The notes below the pieces were generated by a model that was not told the origin of the DNA, did no database searches, and worked only from the letters and a program-made list of their open reading frames with translations. This document shows, piece by piece, positions 41,205 through 50,733 of a stretch of DNA of 64,000 nucleotides (the stretch's first letter is position 1; every line of letters begins with the position of its first letter). Origin of the DNA: Ancylobacter moscoviensis (GTDB lineage: Bacteria > Pseudomonadota > Alphaproteobacteria > Rhizobiales > Xanthobacteraceae); assembly GCF_007559435.1 (NCBI RefSeq), contig NZ_VMBP01000003.1:124001-188000 (forward strand), in the 5' to 3' direction. The position numbers were made by a program, and so were the translations under genes.

Positions 41205-42290
41205 GTGATCGGGCGCACGCTCGGGGTTTATTTCGGCCGGCGATTCCTCTCCTCGGTTCTCGGCATCTTCGTCGGGTGCGCGGGGCTGATCATGCTCATC
41301 GACCTGCTGGAGCTGTCGCGGCGCGTGGGCGAGCGCGACGTCGATTTCGGCACGCTGGCTCTGCTGGTGTTCTACCGGATGCCGTTCTTCACCGAGCAGC
41401 TCCTGCCCTTTGCCGTGCTCTTTGGTGCCATCGGCACCTTCCTCACGCTGTCACGGCGGCTGGAACTGGTGGTGGCCCGCGCGGCGGGCATCTCGGCGTG
41501 GCAGTTCATCGCACCCGCCTGCCTGCTCGCCGTGCTGCTCGGCGTGTTCTCGACGACCGTCTACAATCCCGCCTCGGCCGAGTTCAAGGACCGCGCCAGC
41601 CGGATGGAGGCGGAGATCTTCAACCGGCAGACCGGCCTGTTCTCCACGACCACCGGCGGCTTCTGGATGCGCCAGCAGAGCGTGGACGGGCAGGCGATCA
41701 TCCAGGCGGCGGCCACCGGCAATGGCGGGCGCGAGCTCACCGGCGTCAACGTCTTCCTGTTCGACGATCACGACAAGCTCATCGAGCGCATCGAGGCGCG
41801 TCGGGCTGTCCTCGATGTCGGTGCATGGCGGCTGGAAAATGCGCGCGTCTTAACTCCTGGAATAGGGTTGCAGGAGTATGAGGTCTACATGCTCGCCACC
41901 AACCTCACGCCGAATCAGGTCCAGGAAACGCTGCAAAGCGATACCGTTCCGTTCTGGGACCTGCCGGCCGCGATCGACGCGGCAACCCGCGTCGGGTTCG
42001 GCGCGGAGCGTTACCGGCTGCAATATCAGAGCCTGCTGGCGCGGCCTATGCTGCTGCTCGCGATGGTGCTTATTGCCGCCTCGGTAAGCCTGCGCGTTTT
42101 CCGGTTCGGCGGGATCGGGCAGACGATTCTCGGTGGCGTCACCGCCGGCTTTCTGCTTTATGTGTCTACCAAGCTCGCCGAGGACCTTGGCGAGGCCGGG
42201 ATTGTGCATCCCGTTATTGCAGCGTGGTTTCCAGCGGTCGTTGGGGCACTGATGGGAGTTCTCATCCTGCTTCACCGGGAGGACGGATGA
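41205..42290 (+). CDS. lptG: LPS export ABC transporter permease LptG
   Basis: A 361-aa partner of LptF with six membrane segments and a periplasmic domain (about 125-260). It starts with GTG and the typical MIGRTLGVYFGRRFL. The region LPFAVLFGAIGTFLTLSRRLELVVARAAG contains the coupling helix facing LptB. The stop overlaps the lptD start (ATGA), indicating translational coupling. Confidence 0.95.
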   Translation: MIGRTLGVYFGRRFLSSVLGIFVGCAGLIMLIDLLELSRRVGERDVDFGTLALLVFYRMPFFTEQLLPFAVLFGAIGTFLTLSRRLELVVARAAGISAWQFIAPACLLAVLLGVFSTTVYNPASAEFKDRASRMEAEIFNRQTGLFSTTTGGFWMRQQSVDGQAIIQAAATGNGGRELTGVNVFLFDDHDKLIERIEARRAVLDVGAWRLENARVLTPGIGLQEYEVYMLATNLTPNQVQETLQSDTVPFWDLPAAIDAATRVGFGAERYRLQYQSLLARPMLLLAMVLIAASVSLRVFRFGGIGQTILGGVTAGFLLYVSTKLAEDLGEAGIVHPVIAAWFPAVVGALMGVLILLHREDG

Positions 42291-44776
42291 AGGTCGGCAG
42301 CGTGATCGCCGGCCAGGCAGAAACGGTGGGCAAGCGGCATCGCCGCCGACTCAACGCTTCTGCCTGTTGGCTGCTCTTCGCGGTAACTTCCGCTACGCTG
42401 GTCGCGTTTGGACCGGCGTCGACGGCTTTTGCCCAAAATCCAGGAACTTCGCCTCTCGCGGCGGGAATCGTCGGCAATCGCCAGACGGACCCGAACGCCA
42501 AGATGCTCGTGACGGCGGACCAGCTGGTCTACGACAACACGCGCAACGAGGTGATCGCGGAAGGCAACGTCCAGATCTATTACGACGGCGCCGTCCTCGA
42601 GGCGAAGCGCGTCGTCTATGACCGCAACAGCAACCGCCTGCGCGCGGAAGGTGGCGTCCGTCTCAAGGACAAGGACGGCACCGTCATCGCCGCCGACAAT
42701 CTCGACCTGTCGCAGGACTTCACCGACGGCTTCGTGAACTCGCTGCGCATCGACACGGCCGAGGACATGCATTTCGTCGCCGCGCGCGCCGACCGCTCCG
42801 GCGGCGACACGACGGTGCTGACCAGCGGCGCCTACACGCCGTGCGAACCCTGTAAGGAAAAGCCTGAGAAGCCGCCGTTCTGGCAGGTGAAGGCCGCCAA
42901 GATCATCCACAAAGAAAAAGAACAGATGATCTATTTCGAGGACGCCCGGTTCGAGTTCCTGGGCGTTCCGATCGCGTGGGCTCCCTATATGGAGATGCCG
43001 GATCCGACGGTGAAGCGGAAATCGGGCTTCCTGATCCCGACCTTCATCCACACGTCGGAAATCGGCTACGGCGCCTCGATCCCGTATTTCTGGAACATCG
43101 CGCCCAACATGGACGTGACGTTCTCGCCGCTCATCGTTTCCAAGCAGGGCGTGATGCTCGAAGGCGAGTTCCGCCACCGGCTGGAGACGGGCAGCTACAG
43201 CATCCGCGCGGCCGGCATCGAGCAGCAGGACAAGGACGAGTTCTTCGGTCAGCCCGGCTATCGCGACCAGCGCGGCATGGTCGAGACGCACGGCCGCTTC
43301 AACATCAACGAGAACTGGTACTGGGGCTGGGACGGCTGGCTGACGTCGGACGAGACCTTCCTGCAGGACTACAAGCTCATCGGCGAAAACGTCCGCGAGG
43401 TCACCTCGCAGCTCTACCTCGTGGGCCAGGGCGATCGCAGCTATTTCGACGCGCGGGCGATGTATTTCACCGGGCTGACTTCCTATGACATCCAGGATCA
43501 GCAGCCGGTCATCCACCCGGTGATCGACTACAGCAAGACGCTGGGCGAGTCGGTCTTCGGCGGCCAGTTCAGCTATGACGTCAACTTCACCAGCCTGACG
43601 CGCAACGAGATCGACCTGCGCGCCACCTCGGCGGCCTTCGCGCCGACTTTTCCGACGCTCTATGACGGCCCCACCAACCAGTGCGACCTCACCAAGGTCG
43701 GCATAGATCCGGCCAAGCAGCGTGAAGACTGCCTGATGCGCGGCATGGCCGGCACCTACACCCGCCTGTCCGGCGTGGTGGACTGGCGCCGGACCGTCAT
43801 CGACTCGGCCGGCCAGATGTGGACGCCGTTCTTCAACATGCAGCTCGACGTCGCGTCGGTGCAGACCGAGGCCGAAGACTATCCGTGGCTGCCCAGCGGC
43901 GACGAGTCGCTCGTGCGTGCCATGCCGGCCGTCGGCCTCGAATACCGCTATCCGTTCATCGCGACGCAGAGCTGGGGAACCCAGACGATCGAGCCCATCG
44001 CCCAGGTCATCATCCGCCCGGACGAGAGCGATATCGGCAAGTTCCCGAACGAAGACGCGCAGAGCCTGATCTTCGACGACACTAACCTGTTCGAGATCAA
44101 CAAATATTCCGGCTATGACCGCGTCGAGGGCGGCGGGCGCGCCAATGTCGGCGTGCAGTATACCGCCAACTTCAACGACGGCAGCCAGATCAACGCGCTG
44201 TTCGGCCAGTCCTACCAGCTCTTCGGCAAGAACTCGTACGCCTATGAGGACATGGCGAACACGGGCGCCGAGTCGGGCCTGCAGGACGACGCGTCCGACT
44301 ATGTCGCGCGCCTCTACTATCAGCCGACCAAGGACTTCTCGGTCATCAACCGCTTCCGTTTCGACCGCGACGACTGGTCGGTCCAGCGCTACGAGGTCGA
44401 GGGGCGCGCCCAGCTCTTCAACAAGCTGTCGGTCTCCGCCCTGTACGGCCTGTACACGGCCCAGCCCGAGCTCGGCTATTACGAGGAGCGCGAAGGCATT
44501 CTCGGTACCGGCACGCTCAAGCTGAACGAGAACTGGAGCATCCGGGCTGCGGCGCGCTACAACCTCAACCTCGACGAGGTCGACTACACGCTGTTCGGCA
44601 TCTCCTATATCGACGAATGCTTCGGTCTGGCGCTCAGCTACCGCTCGGACTACACCGAGAGCGGCAACCGCCAGCGGGTCGATACGGTCCTCGTGACGAT
44701 CACCCTCAAGACGCTGGGCGAAGTCGGCTTCCAGACGGATGTCGGATCGGGCTTCGGATCATCGAGCGACAACTGA
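42287..44776 (+). CDS. lptD: LPS-assembly protein LptD
   Basis: An 829-aa outer-membrane translocon that inserts LPS into the outer leaflet with LptE. It has a signal peptide after a basic N-terminus (WLLFAVTSATLVAFG), an OstA/LptA-like jellyroll (about 70-190; LVTADQLVYDNTRNEVIAEG), then a large beta-barrel. Cysteines are at a CXXC (PCEPC, about 186) and in QCDL, EDCL and DECF further along, consistent with disulfide-controlled assembly as in E. coli. The ATG is embedded in the lptG stop. Confidence 0.95.
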   Translation: MKVGSVIAGQAETVGKRHRRRLNASACWLLFAVTSATLVAFGPASTAFAQNPGTSPLAAGIVGNRQTDPNAKMLVTADQLVYDNTRNEVIAEGNVQIYYDGAVLEAKRVVYDRNSNRLRAEGGVRLKDKDGTVIAADNLDLSQDFTDGFVNSLRIDTAEDMHFVAARADRSGGDTTVLTSGAYTPCEPCKEKPEKPPFWQVKAAKIIHKEKEQMIYFEDARFEFLGVPIAWAPYMEMPDPTVKRKSGFLIPTFIHTSEIGYGASIPYFWNIAPNMDVTFSPLIVSKQGVMLEGEFRHRLETGSYSIRAAGIEQQDKDEFFGQPGYRDQRGMVETHGRFNINENWYWGWDGWLTSDETFLQDYKLIGENVREVTSQLYLVGQGDRSYFDARAMYFTGLTSYDIQDQQPVIHPVIDYSKTLGESVFGGQFSYDVNFTSLTRNEIDLRATSAAFAPTFPTLYDGPTNQCDLTKVGIDPAKQREDCLMRGMAGTYTRLSGVVDWRRTVIDSAGQMWTPFFNMQLDVASVQTEAEDYPWLPSGDESLVRAMPAVGLEYRYPFIATQSWGTQTIEPIAQVIIRPDESDIGKFPNEDAQSLIFDDTNLFEINKYSGYDRVEGGGRANVGVQYTANFNDGSQINALFGQSYQLFGKNSYAYEDMANTGAESGLQDDASDYVARLYYQPTKDFSVINRFRFDRDDWSVQRYEVEGRAQLFNKLSVSALYGLYTAQPELGYYEEREGILGTGTLKLNENWSIRAAARYNLNLDEVDYTLFGISYIDECFGLALSYRSDYTESGNRQRVDTVLVTITLKTLGEVGFQTDVGSGFGSSSDN

Positions 44777-44872
44777 CGGTAAGCGTCGCATTGACGCCAC
44801 ATCCGCCGATCAGAACAGCGTCGATTGCGGGATCGTTCGCCTGACGGCGGACCGGAGGAGAGCGGAACGGAA

Positions 44873-45856
44873 ATGCTCGGACGTGCTTGGAAGCGGGATA
44901 GCCGGCCGGACGGCCGGCGTCGGGTGGGTAGCGGGCTCGCCCGGGCACTTGTTGCCGGCTTCGTGGCCTTCGGTGCCGCCACCGCCCTGCCGGCCATGGC
45001 CCAGGCCCAGCAGATCCTCGTCATGGTGCAGGGCCAGCCGATCACCAATTTCGACGTCGCGCAGCGCGCCAAGCTGACCCAGCTCACCGAGCGCCGCAAC
45101 CTCTCCCAGAAGGAAGCGCTCGAGGACCTGATCGACGAGCGGCTCAAGATCATCACCGCCGAGCGCTACGGTATCGTCGCCGATCAGGAAGAGCTGAACC
45201 GCATGTTCGCCCGCATGGCGAGCCGTTCCGGCCGCACGGCCGACCAGCTCACCCAGGCGCTCGCCCAGTCCGGCCTCGACGCCCGCATGCTGAAGACCAA
45301 GATGCGGGCGGACTATGTGTGGAACAACTATGTGCGCGGCCGTTTCTCCTCGGCCGCCACGGTGCGTGATTCCGACGTGTTCGCCGCCCTTCAGACCAAG
45401 GGCGAGGACCTCACCCGCGCCCAGCGCACCACCGAATACACCATCCGCCAGGTCGTCCTCGTCGTCGGCCGCACGGCCAATCCGGCGGAACGTTCGCGGC
45501 GCCTCGGCGAGGCCAACAGCCTGCGCAAGACCTTCAACGATTGCGAAGGCAGCGTCGACCGGGTGCGCGGCATGCGCGAGACCGTGGTGCGCGATCCGGT
45601 GATCCGCACCAGCGCCGACATGAGCGCTCCCGTGCGCAAGCTCATGGACGAGACGCCGGTCGGCCAGCTCACGCCGCCGGAAGTCACCCGCGCCGGCATC
45701 GAGATGGTCGCCATCTGTGCCCGCCGCGAGGTCGTCGGCGAGAGCGCCCAGAAGCGCGAAGTGCGCGCGGAGCTGGAGAACAAGCAGTTCGAGGCGGTCT
45801 CCAAGCGCCTGCTCCAGGACGCGCGCAAGTCCGCCATGATCCAGTATCGCCGCTGA
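44873..45856 (+). CDS. SurA-like periplasmic chaperone
   Basis: A 327-aa exported protein. An N-terminal signal follows a basic stretch (ARALVAGFVAFGAATALPAM, cleavage near AQA). The SurA_N chaperone domain is recognisable (VNGQ-type VQGQPITNFDVAQRAKL, then LEDLIDERLKIITAERYGI). The C-terminal part (about 200-327) has the fold pattern of a parvulin domain but the usual PPIase catalytic motifs are not evident, so it may be a chaperone only. It lies between lptD and pdxA, the normal location of surA, supporting a role in LptD/porin folding. Confidence 0.85.
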   Translation: MLGRAWKRDSRPDGRRRVGSGLARALVAGFVAFGAATALPAMAQAQQILVMVQGQPITNFDVAQRAKLTQLTERRNLSQKEALEDLIDERLKIITAERYGIVADQEELNRMFARMASRSGRTADQLTQALAQSGLDARMLKTKMRADYVWNNYVRGRFSSAATVRDSDVFAALQTKGEDLTRAQRTTEYTIRQVVLVVGRTANPAERSRRLGEANSLRKTFNDCEGSVDRVRGMRETVVRDPVIRTSADMSAPVRKLMDETPVGQLTPPEVTRAGIEMVAICARREVVGESAQKREVRAELENKQFEAVSKRLLQDARKSAMIQYRR

Positions 45857-45863
45857 TACGGTC

Positions 45864-46901
45864 ATGACGCGCGCTTTCTCGCCCGCCCTGGCCCTCTCGG
45901 CGGGCGAGCCTGCCGGCATCGGCCCCGATGTCGCCCTCGCCGCCTGGCTGCGGCGGGAAGAGCACCAGCTTCCGCCCTTCTTCATCACCGGCGATGCCGA
46001 GCTGCTGCGCGCCCGCGCCGCCCATCTCGGCCTTGCCGTGCCGGTCGTCGCGTGCGCTCCCGAAGACGCGGCCGCGCACTTCGCCACTGCCCTGCCCGTC
46101 GTCCCCACCGGTCCCGCCACGACGGCGGCGCCCGGTCGCCCGGATGCGTCGAGCGCGCCGGCCGCGCGTGCGGCGATCGATACGGCCGTGGGGCTCGTCC
46201 AGGCGGGACGTGCCGCCGCCATCGTCACCAATCCCATCTCCAAGGCGGTGCTCTACGCCGCCGGCTTCTCCTTTCCCGGCCACACCGAGTACCTCGCCTA
46301 TCTCTCTGGCGATCCTGCCCCCCGGCCGGTCATGATGATCTGGTCGCCGGAACTCGCCGTGGTGCCGGCCACCATTCATGTGCCGCTCGCCGAGGTGCCC
46401 CACCTGTTCTCGCGCGAGTTGCTGATCGAAACCGCGCGCATCACCGCCCGCGACCTGACCCGCCGCTTCGGCATCGCCGCCCCGCGGCTTGCGATCTGCG
46501 GGCTCAATCCGCATGCCGGTGAGGAAGGCACGCTCGGGCTGGAGGACGAGATCGTCACGCGCCCGGCCGTCGAGGCCCTGCGCCAGGAAGGCATCGACGC
46601 GCGCGGCCCGCTTCCGGCCGACACGCTGTTCCATGCCGCCGCCCGCAAGACCTACGACGTCGCCATCGGCGCCTATCACGATCAGGTGCTGGCGCCGGTG
46701 AAGGCCCTCGCCTTCGACCGCGCGGTGAACGTGACGCTGGGCCTGCCCTTCGTGCGGACCTCGCCCGATCACGGGACGGCGTTCGACATCGCCGGCACCG
46801 GCCGCGCCGATCCGTCCAGCCTGATCGAGGCGCTGCGGCTCGCGCGCCGGCTCGCCGACCGCGACAGGGCCGCCGCCTCCGCCGCCCGCCTTCCGGCCTG
46901 A
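45864..46901 (+). CDS. pdxA: 4-hydroxythreonine-4-phosphate dehydrogenase
   Basis: A 345-aa NAD-dependent enzyme of pyridoxal phosphate synthesis. It starts ALALSAGEPAGIGPDVALA, binds divalent metal through His residues seen in ATIHVPLAEV, and carries the signature LNPHAGEEGTLGLEDEI near residue 212 and GAYHDQVLAPVKALAF near 272. It begins 7 bp after the SurA-like gene and is followed by rsmA after 15 bp. Confidence 0.96.
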   Translation: MTRAFSPALALSAGEPAGIGPDVALAAWLRREEHQLPPFFITGDAELLRARAAHLGLAVPVVACAPEDAAAHFATALPVVPTGPATTAAPGRPDASSAPAARAAIDTAVGLVQAGRAAAIVTNPISKAVLYAAGFSFPGHTEYLAYLSGDPAPRPVMMIWSPELAVVPATIHVPLAEVPHLFSRELLIETARITARDLTRRFGIAAPRLAICGLNPHAGEEGTLGLEDEIVTRPAVEALRQEGIDARGPLPADTLFHAAARKTYDVAIGAYHDQVLAPVKALAFDRAVNVTLGLPFVRTSPDHGTAFDIAGTGRADPSSLIEALRLARRLADRDRAAASAARLPA

Positions 46902-46916
46902 GCGGGCGCGGCGCTC

Positions 46917-47822
46917 ATGAGCATCGACGACCTGCCTCCGCTGCGCGAGGTCATCCGGGAGCACGGGCTCTCGGCGCTGAAGTCGCTTGGCCAGAATTTC
47001 CTGCTCGACCTCAACCTCACCTCGAAGATCGCCCGCACTGCCGGCCGGCTGGAAGACGTGACGGTCGTCGAGGTGGGCCCCGGTCCGGGCGGCCTCACCC
47101 GCGCCATCCTCGCTCTCGGCGCCCGCAAGGTCGTCGCCATCGAGCGCGACCGGCGCTGCGTGGCCGCGCTGGCCGACGTGGCCGTCCGCTATCCCGACCG
47201 GCTGGAGATCGTCGAGGGCGATGCGCTGGAGGCCGATTACCGCGCCCTGGTGCCGGCGGAAGGGCGGGCCTGCGTCATCGCCAACCTGCCCTACAACGTC
47301 GCCACGCCGCTGCTCATCGGCTGGCTCTCCGCCGATCCGTGGCCGCCATGGTACGAGAGCCTGACCTTGATGTTCCAGCGCGAGGTCGCCGAGCGCATCG
47401 TGGCCGCGCCGGGCACCAATCATTACGGGCGGCTGGCCATCCTCACCGGCTGGCGGGCGGAAGCGCGCATCGCCTTCGACGTGCCAGCTTCCGCCTTCGT
47501 GCCGCCGCCCAAGGTCACCTCCTCCGTCGTGCACATCGTGCCCCGCCCGCATCCCCTGCCCTGCGACCTGCGGGCTCTGGAGCGGGTGACGGAAGCCGCC
47601 TTCGGCCAGCGCCGCAAGATGCTGCGCCAGAGCCTGAAGAGCCTCGGCGTCGATGTCAGGGATCTGCTGGGCGCCGCCGGCATCGAGCCGACCGAGCGGG
47701 CCGAGCGCGTGCCGGTGGAAGGCTTCGTCGCGCTGGCGAATGCCTGGGTGGCGCTGCGCAAGGGCAGCGCCACCGATGGCAACGTCGGCGGCCCTCAGGA
47801 CGTCAGCGTCGCCAGTTCCTGA
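46917..47822 (+). CDS. rsmA: 16S rRNA dimethyladenosine transferase
   Basis: A 301-aa SAM-dependent methyltransferase that dimethylates the two adjacent adenosines in helix 45 of 16S rRNA (KsgA). Motifs are [17 protein letters not shown] near 22, the SAM site [16 protein letters not shown] near 50 and the catalytic [17 protein letters not shown] near 119. It ends the lpt-surA-pdxA operon. Its 3' end overlaps the convergent gmk gene by 28 bp. Confidence 0.96.
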   Translation: MSIDDLPPLREVIREHGLSALKSLGQNFLLDLNLTSKIARTAGRLEDVTVVEVGPGPGGLTRAILALGARKVVAIERDRRCVAALADVAVRYPDRLEIVEGDALEADYRALVPAEGRACVIANLPYNVATPLLIGWLSADPWPPWYESLTLMFQREVAERIVAAPGTNHYGRLAILTGWRAEARIAFDVPASAFVPPPKVTSSVVHIVPRPHPLPCDLRALERVTEAAFGQRRKMLRQSLKSLGVDVRDLLGAAGIEPTERAERVPVEGFVALANAWVALRKGSATDGNVGGPQDVSVASS

Positions 47823-48457
47823 TCGAGCCGCTCGACGATCGGCGGCAGGCCGAGCTGGCGTTCGCGGCGCAGGCGCTCGGCGGCAAGGATCGCCTTGAGA
47901 TTGATGAAGGTCGTGTTGAGATCCTCGTTGACCAGCACGTAGTCGTATTCGCGCCAGTGGGCGATCTCGGTGCGGGCGTTCTTCAGGCGCTTCTCGATGA
48001 CGCCGGAGGCATCCTCCGCCCGCCGCTCCAGCCGCATCTTCAGCTCGTTGGCCGATGGCGGCAGGATGAACACGCCGACGATATCCGCCCGCATGTTCTC
48101 GTAGAGCTGCAGCGTGCCCTGATAGTCGATGTCGAACAGCACATCCTTGCCGGCGGCCAGCGCGTTCTCCACCGGCTCGCGCGGCGTGCCATAGAAATTG
48201 CCGTGCACCTCCGCCGATTCCAGCAGGTCGCCGGTCTCGCGCAGCCTCTCGAAGCGCTCGCGCTTGATGAAATGGTAGTGGATGCCCTCCACCTCGCTCG
48301 GACGCCGCTCGCGCGTCGTCACCGAGACCGAGAGATGTATCTCGGGATGCTCCTTCAGCAGGAGCTGCGCCAGCGTCGACTTGCCCGCACCCGAGGGCGA
48401 GGACAGCACCAGCATCAGGCCGCGGCGGACGACGGAAATCTGGGAAGGGCTGGTCAT
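47795..48457 (-). CDS. gmk: Guanylate kinase
   Basis: A 220-aa enzyme phosphorylating GMP to GDP with ATP. The P-loop SSPSGAGKS (19-27) is intact, followed by GMP-binding [20 protein letters not shown] and [20 protein letters not shown]. The ATG at 48457 is correct; the same frame stays open far upstream through yicC, but that part is a shadow. It follows yicC with a 5-bp gap. Confidence 0.96.
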   Translation of the reverse strand: MTSPSQISVVRRGLMLVLSSPSGAGKSTLAQLLLKEHPEIHLSVSVTTRERRPSEVEGIHYHFIKRERFERLRETGDLLESAEVHGNFYGTPREPVENALAAGKDVLFDIDYQGTLQLYENMRADIVGVFILPPSANELKMRLERRAEDASGVIEKRLKNARTEIAHWREYDYVLVNEDLNTTFINLKAILAAERLRRERQLGLPPIVERLDQELATLTS

Positions 48458-48462
48458 GCGCC

Positions 48463-49350
48463 TCACTCGATGTTCTGGACCTGCTCGCGGAACTGCTCGA
48501 CCAGCCCCTTCAGCTCCAGCCCGATGGCGGTCAGCGACACGTCGTTGGCCTTGGAGCAGAGCGTGTTGGTCTCGCGATTGAATTCCTGCGCGAGGAAATC
48601 CAGCCGTCGCCCGACCGCGCCGCCCTCGCCCAGCATGGCGCGCGCGGCGGCGACGTGGGCGACCAGCCGGTCGAGCTCCTCGCGCACGTCGACCTTGGAG
48701 GCGAGCAGCAGCGCTTCCTGATGCAGCCGGTCGGGATCGAAATTCGGGTTGGTGCCGATCAGCGTCCGCACCTGCTCGGCCAGCTTGGCGCGGATCGCCT
48801 CGGGCTGGCGGGCGGGGTTGGCCTCCGCCGCCGCGGTGAGCGCGGCGATGCCGTCCAGCCGCTCGTTCAGCACGATGCCCAGCGCGGCGCCTTCCTGCGC
48901 GCGCATGGCCGCGAGGTCGGCCAGGGCCTGTTCGAAACCGGTGACGACCGCCGCCTCGGCGGCGCGGCGTTCGGCCTCGCTTTCCTCGGCCTCGGTGATC
49001 TCCATCACACCCTTGAGGCCGAGCAGGCTCTCCAGCCGTACCGGCGGCGCGTCGAGGTCGGCGGCGATGCGGCGCACCGAGAGCGCCACGGCACGCAGCA
49101 CGTCCTCGTTGACGCGCACGCTGACGTCCGGGTCGGTCCGCGCGAGGGAGAGATTGGCGTTGACGTTGCCGCGGGCGAGCACGCGCGAGGCGATCTGCTT
49201 GAGGCCGGGCTCCAGACCTTCCCAGCCGCCCGGCAGCCGCAGCCGGACGTCGAGCCCCTTGCCGTTGACCGATTTCAGTTCCCAGGCCCAGCTCCACGCA
49301 CCGCTCGTTCCCTGCGTGCGTGCGAAGCCCGTCATGCTGGCCAGCGCCAT
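48463..49350 (-). CDS. yicC: YicC family endoribonuclease
   Basis: A 295-aa protein of the YicC/YloC family, now known as endoribonucleases. It has the N-terminal MALASMTGFAR, the VNGKGLDVRLRLPG stretch near 28, and the C-terminal DUF1732 block GRRLDFLAQEFNRETNTLCSK near 250 and LKGLVEQFREQVQNIE at the end. It is placed between mltG and gmk, the usual alphaproteobacterial order. Confidence 0.93.
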   Translation of the reverse strand: MALASMTGFARTQGTSGAWSWAWELKSVNGKGLDVRLRLPGGWEGLEPGLKQIASRVLARGNVNANLSLARTDPDVSVRVNEDVLRAVALSVRRIAADLDAPPVRLESLLGLKGVMEITEAEESEAERRAAEAAVVTGFEQALADLAAMRAQEGAALGIVLNERLDGIAALTAAAEANPARQPEAIRAKLAEQVRTLIGTNPNFDPDRLHQEALLLASKVDVREELDRLVAHVAAARAMLGEGGAVGRRLDFLAQEFNRETNTLCSKANDVSLTAIGLELKGLVEQFREQVQNIE

Positions 49351-49439
49351 AAAGTCCCCCCTGCCCCGCCCCTCGCGGCGGGCGGAACATAACGGCGGGC
49401 GGCGCCGGCCTCAAGCCGGCGCACACCCGCGAGATCGGC

Positions 49440-50579
49440 TCAGTCGATGGCAGTCGCGCCGGTGGTGCCGGAGGTTCCGGCGGGCTGGGCGGCCGGGTCG
49501 ATCTTGCGGTCACGCTCGATCTGCCGCCAGCGCGCGACGTTGCGGTTGTGCTGCTCCAGCGTCTCGGCGAAGGCATGGCCGCCCGAGCCGTCGGCAACGA
49601 AGTAGACGTTCTTGGTTTTCGCCGGCTTGGCGGTCGCCTCCAGCGAGGCGCGGCCGGGATTGCCGATCGGCCCCGGCGGCAGCGCGGGAATGGTGTAGGT
49701 GTTGAACGGCGTCGGCGTGGAGATGTCGGTGCGCGTCAGCGGGCGCTCCAGCCGGCCCTTGCCGCGCACCAGACCGTAGATGATGGTCGGGTCGGACTGC
49801 AGGCGCATCTTCTTGTTCAGACGGTTGAGGAACACGGCCGCCACCTGCGGGCGCTCCTCCGCCACGCCGGTCTCCTTCTCGACGATGGAGGCGAGGATGA
49901 CCAGTTCCTCCGGCGTCTTCAGCGGCAGGTCGGGATCGCGCTTGGCCCAGACCTCCTTGAGCGTGGCGTCCTGCGTGCGCATCATCCGGCGCAGCAGGTC
50001 CTCGCGCGTCGTGCCCCGGGTGATCTTGTAGGTGTCGGGCATCAGGCTGCCCTCGCGCGGCACCTGGCGGATGGCACCGGCGAGCTCCGCCACCTCGGTC
50101 AGCCGCTCGACGATCTGGTCGCTGGTCAGCCCCTCGGGGATCGTGACGGTGTATTCGATCACCTTGCCGGAGACGAGGGTGCCCAGCGCCTGCTGGATCG
50201 AGGCGCCCCTGGCGAAGGCATATTCGCCCGCCTTCAGCTTGCCCGAGGCACGGGTGCCGACGGCCGCGCCGACGAAGACCCACTTGTCGTCGATCACGCC
50301 CTGCTTCACCAGCAGGTCGGCGATGTCCATCACCCCGTAGTCGTTGGGCACGACCACCGCCTTGTCCTCGGCCAGCGGGCCCGGCGCGTAGTAGCGCGAC
50401 TTGCCGTACCACAGCGCGCCGCCGCCCAGTACGATGGCGATGAGCAGCAGCGTGAAGAAGGCACTGCCCGCCACGATCACCGGATGGTGCGCATGGCGCG
50501 AGGTGCGCCGCTTCTCCGCCGGCTTGGCCGGAGGGGGCGCACTGGCAGGGGTCGGTGTCGGGGGAATCTGATCGGTCAC
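49440..50579 (-). CDS. mltG: Endolytic transglycosylase MltG
   Basis: A 379-aa single-pass inner-membrane enzyme that cleaves nascent peptidoglycan strands and limits glycan length. It has a Pro-rich cytoplasmic tail (1-28), one TM helix (about 34-58), a LysM-like region, and the catalytic motif SIVEKETGVAEERPQVAAVF near 231 with the essential Glu in EKET. QSDPTIIYGL follows near residue 265. The GTG start at 50579 gives MTDQIPP. It is downstream of fabF in the fab cluster. Confidence 0.95.
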   Translation of the reverse strand: MTDQIPPTPTPASAPPPAKPAEKRRTSRHAHHPVIVAGSAFFTLLLIAIVLGGGALWYGKSRYYAPGPLAEDKAVVVPNDYGVMDIADLLVKQGVIDDKWVFVGAAVGTRASGKLKAGEYAFARGASIQQALGTLVSGKVIEYTVTIPEGLTSDQIVERLTEVAELAGAIRQVPREGSLMPDTYKITRGTTREDLLRRMMRTQDATLKEVWAKRDPDLPLKTPEELVILASIVEKETGVAEERPQVAAVFLNRLNKKMRLQSDPTIIYGLVRGKGRLERPLTRTDISTPTPFNTYTIPALPPGPIGNPGRASLEATAKPAKTKNVYFVADGSGGHAFAETLEQHNRNVARWRQIERDRKIDPAAQPAGTSGTTGATAID

Positions 50580-50624
50580 TGAGTGCCTCGCCTGGGGTGC
50601 CTCACCTGAGGCTCATCACCTGGC
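50580..50624. repeat. Imperfect short tandem repeat before mltG
   Basis: Three imperfect 13-14 bp units on the plus strand (TGCCTCGCCTGGG, TGCCTCACCTGAG, CTCATCACCTGG) lie directly upstream of the mltG start. On the coding strand they supply repeated AGGTGAGG-like sequences, one of which probably serves as ribosome binding site. Confidence 0.6.
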
Positions 50625-50733
50625 GTCCGCGAGCCGCGCAACGCAGAGGCAGACTACCCCAAAAAATGGCGAAAGCGGGAACTCTGCCGCCCGGGGAAGC
50701 TGCGCTTTCCCCGGTATCGTGAACGCCGCGCGA

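Noticed and set aside
47795-49597. A single 600-aa minus-strand protein spanning yicC and gmk
   Set aside because: Only the C-terminal 220 residues are real (gmk); the rest is a shadow frame of yicC, which is coded in another frame.
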